NCBI GenBank assembly: GCA_003452395.1
Contig: DMOI01000006.1
Coordinates: 1-8,316, forward strand
Length of the DNA: 8,316 nt
DNA from: Clostridiales bacterium
Lineage (GTDB): Bacteria > Bacillota > Clostridia > Lachnospirales > UBA12420
Direction: 5' to 3'
Shown one piece after another: positions 7,504-8,316 of the stretch; position 1 is the stretch's first letter; every line of letters begins with the position of its first letter. The notes beneath the pieces were generated by a model. That model was not told the origin of the DNA, searched no databases, and saw nothing but the letters and a program-made list of their open reading frames with translations. Made by a program: the position numbers and the translations under genes.

Positions 7504-7569
7504 TTTTATATGAAGTCATAAGGTGTAGTTCGAGAAACAAGCTACATAATGTATTTGGGTATACGTAAA

Positions 7570-7962
7570 ATGAAGTTTATAGATTATTATAAGAGACTAA
7601 AAGAAAAGTATATAAACCATATACTAATCATCCAAAGGGGAAACTTCTACGTAGCAATAAACACAGATGCAGAGATAATACATGATATACTAAGATTCAA
7701 GCTTAGACTACAAAAAACAGGAGATTATGAAGTAGGATTTCCACTAAACTCACTAGAGAAAAATAAAAAGAACATCGAAGTGGCAAATTATAGATTAGCA
7801 ATCGTAAATGAAACAGAAAAATATGATGAGGAAACAGGTGCAAAGAAACGTGAAGTAGCGGAAGTACAAAGAATAGAAAGAGAAAACAAACAGGTCTCGG
7901 ACTATAAAAAGGTACAAAGCAATTTAATTGTAGGGGTCGTACCTTGTGTCGACCCGTGCTAA
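7570..7962 (+). CDS. MutS domain I-like (MSL-type) retroelement accessory protein
   Basis: A 130-residue soluble protein; an ATG at 7549 in the same frame is possible, but MKFIDYYKRLKEKY looks like a natural start and neither ATG has a good ribosome site. Residues 17-32 (HILIIQRGNFYVAINT) and 55-79 (VGFPLNSLEK, then NYRLAIV) follow the pattern of MutS domain I (GDFYELF, later GIPYHAVE and VAICEQ). The mismatch wedge Phe is kept (F26), but the Glu two residues on is replaced by Val28. The other MutS domains are absent. From memory, stand-alone MutS-like ORFs (MSL) were reported as accessory genes of diversity-generating retroelements, and the reverse transcriptase piece just downstream fits this. 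The last 12 codons or so, ending VGVVPCVDPC, come from a palindromic repeat, so the natural C-terminus was probably replaced. Confidence 0.6.
   Translation: MKFIDYYKRLKEKYINHILIIQRGNFYVAINTDAEIIHDILRFKLRLQKTGDYEVGFPLNSLEKNKKNIEVANYRLAIVNETEKYDEETGAKKREVAEVQRIERENKQVSDYKKVQSNLIVGVVPCVDPC
7931..7958. repeat. Short palindromic repeat at the MSL/RT junction
   Basis: GGGTCG (7934-7939) pairs with CGACCC (7950-7955) around a 10-base loop, within TAGGGGTCG...CGACCCGTGC. It is GC-rich against AT-rich surroundings and resembles a family of dispersed bacterial repeats of the form TAGGGG(C/T)CG...CGACCCG (recalled, not searched). It ends the MutS-like frame and lies 22 bases before the reverse transcriptase piece, where the missing part of that gene should be. 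Confidence 0.6.
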
Positions 7963-7980
7963 AATTAAAACAAAAAAACA

Positions 7981-8271
7981 ATGATAAGTAAAATGGAAGA
8001 AGGCGTAAGCTACATAGGATATAAGTTTTACTTAACAAACACAGGTAAAATAATAATGAAACTAAGCAAAAGAAATAAAAAACAAACAAAAAAGAAAATA
8101 AAAAAATATGCGGAAGAACTAAAAAAAGGCGAGAAAGACATAAAACAAATATCAGAAAAGATAAAAAGCTGGATAAATCATGAAAAGCAAGGAAATACAT
8201 ACAAACTAAGGAAGAATATAATAGACATGTTTAACAAAAGGAGTGGAAGGAAAAATGCAAAAGAAAAATGA
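7981..8271 (+). pseudogene. Reverse transcriptase C-terminal fragment (DGR-like)
   Basis: A 96-codon open stretch matching the end of retroelement reverse transcriptases related to diversity-generating retroelements and group II introns. YIGYKFYLTNTGKIIMKL (11-28) matches the fLGyhfYlt.tGkvi.kl block that follows the catalytic palm. A basic helix (29-50) follows, and then SWINHEKQGNTYKLRKNI (63-80) matches the terminal SW.gHakhGNTY.LR block. The fingers and palm, including the YxDD catalytic box, are absent, about 250 residues or more. Neither ATG (7981 or 7993) has a ribosome site. The frame is the same as that of the MutS-like gene, separated by TAA AAT TAA. I read it as the remnant of a deletion. 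Its end overlaps the following prepilin start by 17 bases, a coupled-operon arrangement. Confidence 0.7.
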
Positions 8272-8316
8272 CAAAAAAGGGTTTACGTTACTGGAATGTG
8301 CGTACTGATAAGTTGT
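8255..8316 (+). CDS. Prepilin leader, 3' cut at window edge
   Basis: The ATG at 8255 follows AAAAGGAG (8236-8243) and GGAAGG (8245-8250). It reads MQKKNDKKGFTLLEC, a textbook class III signal peptide: a short basic leader, the G/F cleavage site, and Glu at +5 needed for methylation and assembly. After C and two more codons the frame meets TGA (8306) and TAA (8309), where a hydrophobic helix is expected. Either this copy is dead or the last 20 bases are poor sequence. The leader would precisely complete the truncated pilin-like gene at the left edge, or it belongs to a paralogue. It overlaps the reverse transcriptase piece by 17 bases. Confidence 0.7.

Noticed and set aside
7703..8200. 165-codon minus-strand ORF across the retroelement remnant
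   Set aside because: It is low-complexity Leu/Phe/Ser-rich translation of the complement of A-rich coding sequence, with no ribosome site.

Overview
The window is AT-rich, with strong AGGAGG ribosome sites, sigma-A type promoters, a MarR regulator, an FtsX-type ABC exporter and type IV pilin-like leaders. Together these suggest a low-GC Firmicute, most likely of the Clostridia; I cannot name a genus from sequence alone.

Layout. (1) 1-2034, plus strand: a surface protein cut off at the left edge. It begins inside a class III (prepilin) N-terminal helix and continues as two long GLUG-motif repeats whose 435-bp cores are about 98% identical. (2) 2054-2098: a bidirectional terminator between this gene and a convergent marR. 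(3) 2126-2587, minus strand: a MarR-family repressor. It is divergent from (4) 2950-7330, plus strand: a three-gene exporter operon made of a two-FtsX-domain permease, a LolD/MacB-type ATPase and a MacA/HlyD-type adaptor. Between marR and the exporter lie an extended -10 promoter, a nested palindrome placed like a MarR operator, and a mobile palindromic repeat of the TGTCATTGCGAG family in the exporter's leader. (5) 7387-8271: a promoter, a 16-codon leader ORF carrying five CCATA units, a small protein resembling MutS domain I (the MSL type of accessory protein reported with diversity-generating retroelements), a short palindrome, and a 96-codon C-terminal piece of a reverse transcriptase with no catalytic core. 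(6) 8255-8316: a prepilin leader (GFTLLEC) that overlaps the end of the reverse transcriptase piece.

How it may work together. MarR probably represses the exporter until an inducer, perhaps an exported antimicrobial, relieves it. The permease, ATPase and adaptor would form one MacAB-like efflux complex. The right end looks like a broken retroelement: the accessory gene and the last third of the reverse transcriptase remain, with a palindrome at the probable deletion joint.

The two most interesting points are these. Loss of one CCATA unit would make the leader ORF end one base before the start of the MutS-like gene. And the window's last readable codons (GFTLLE) and first codons (CVTRLVILAAIA) dovetail at the same prepilin residue, so the window may be a near-complete circle or tandem unit, or its edges may lie in copies of one gene family.
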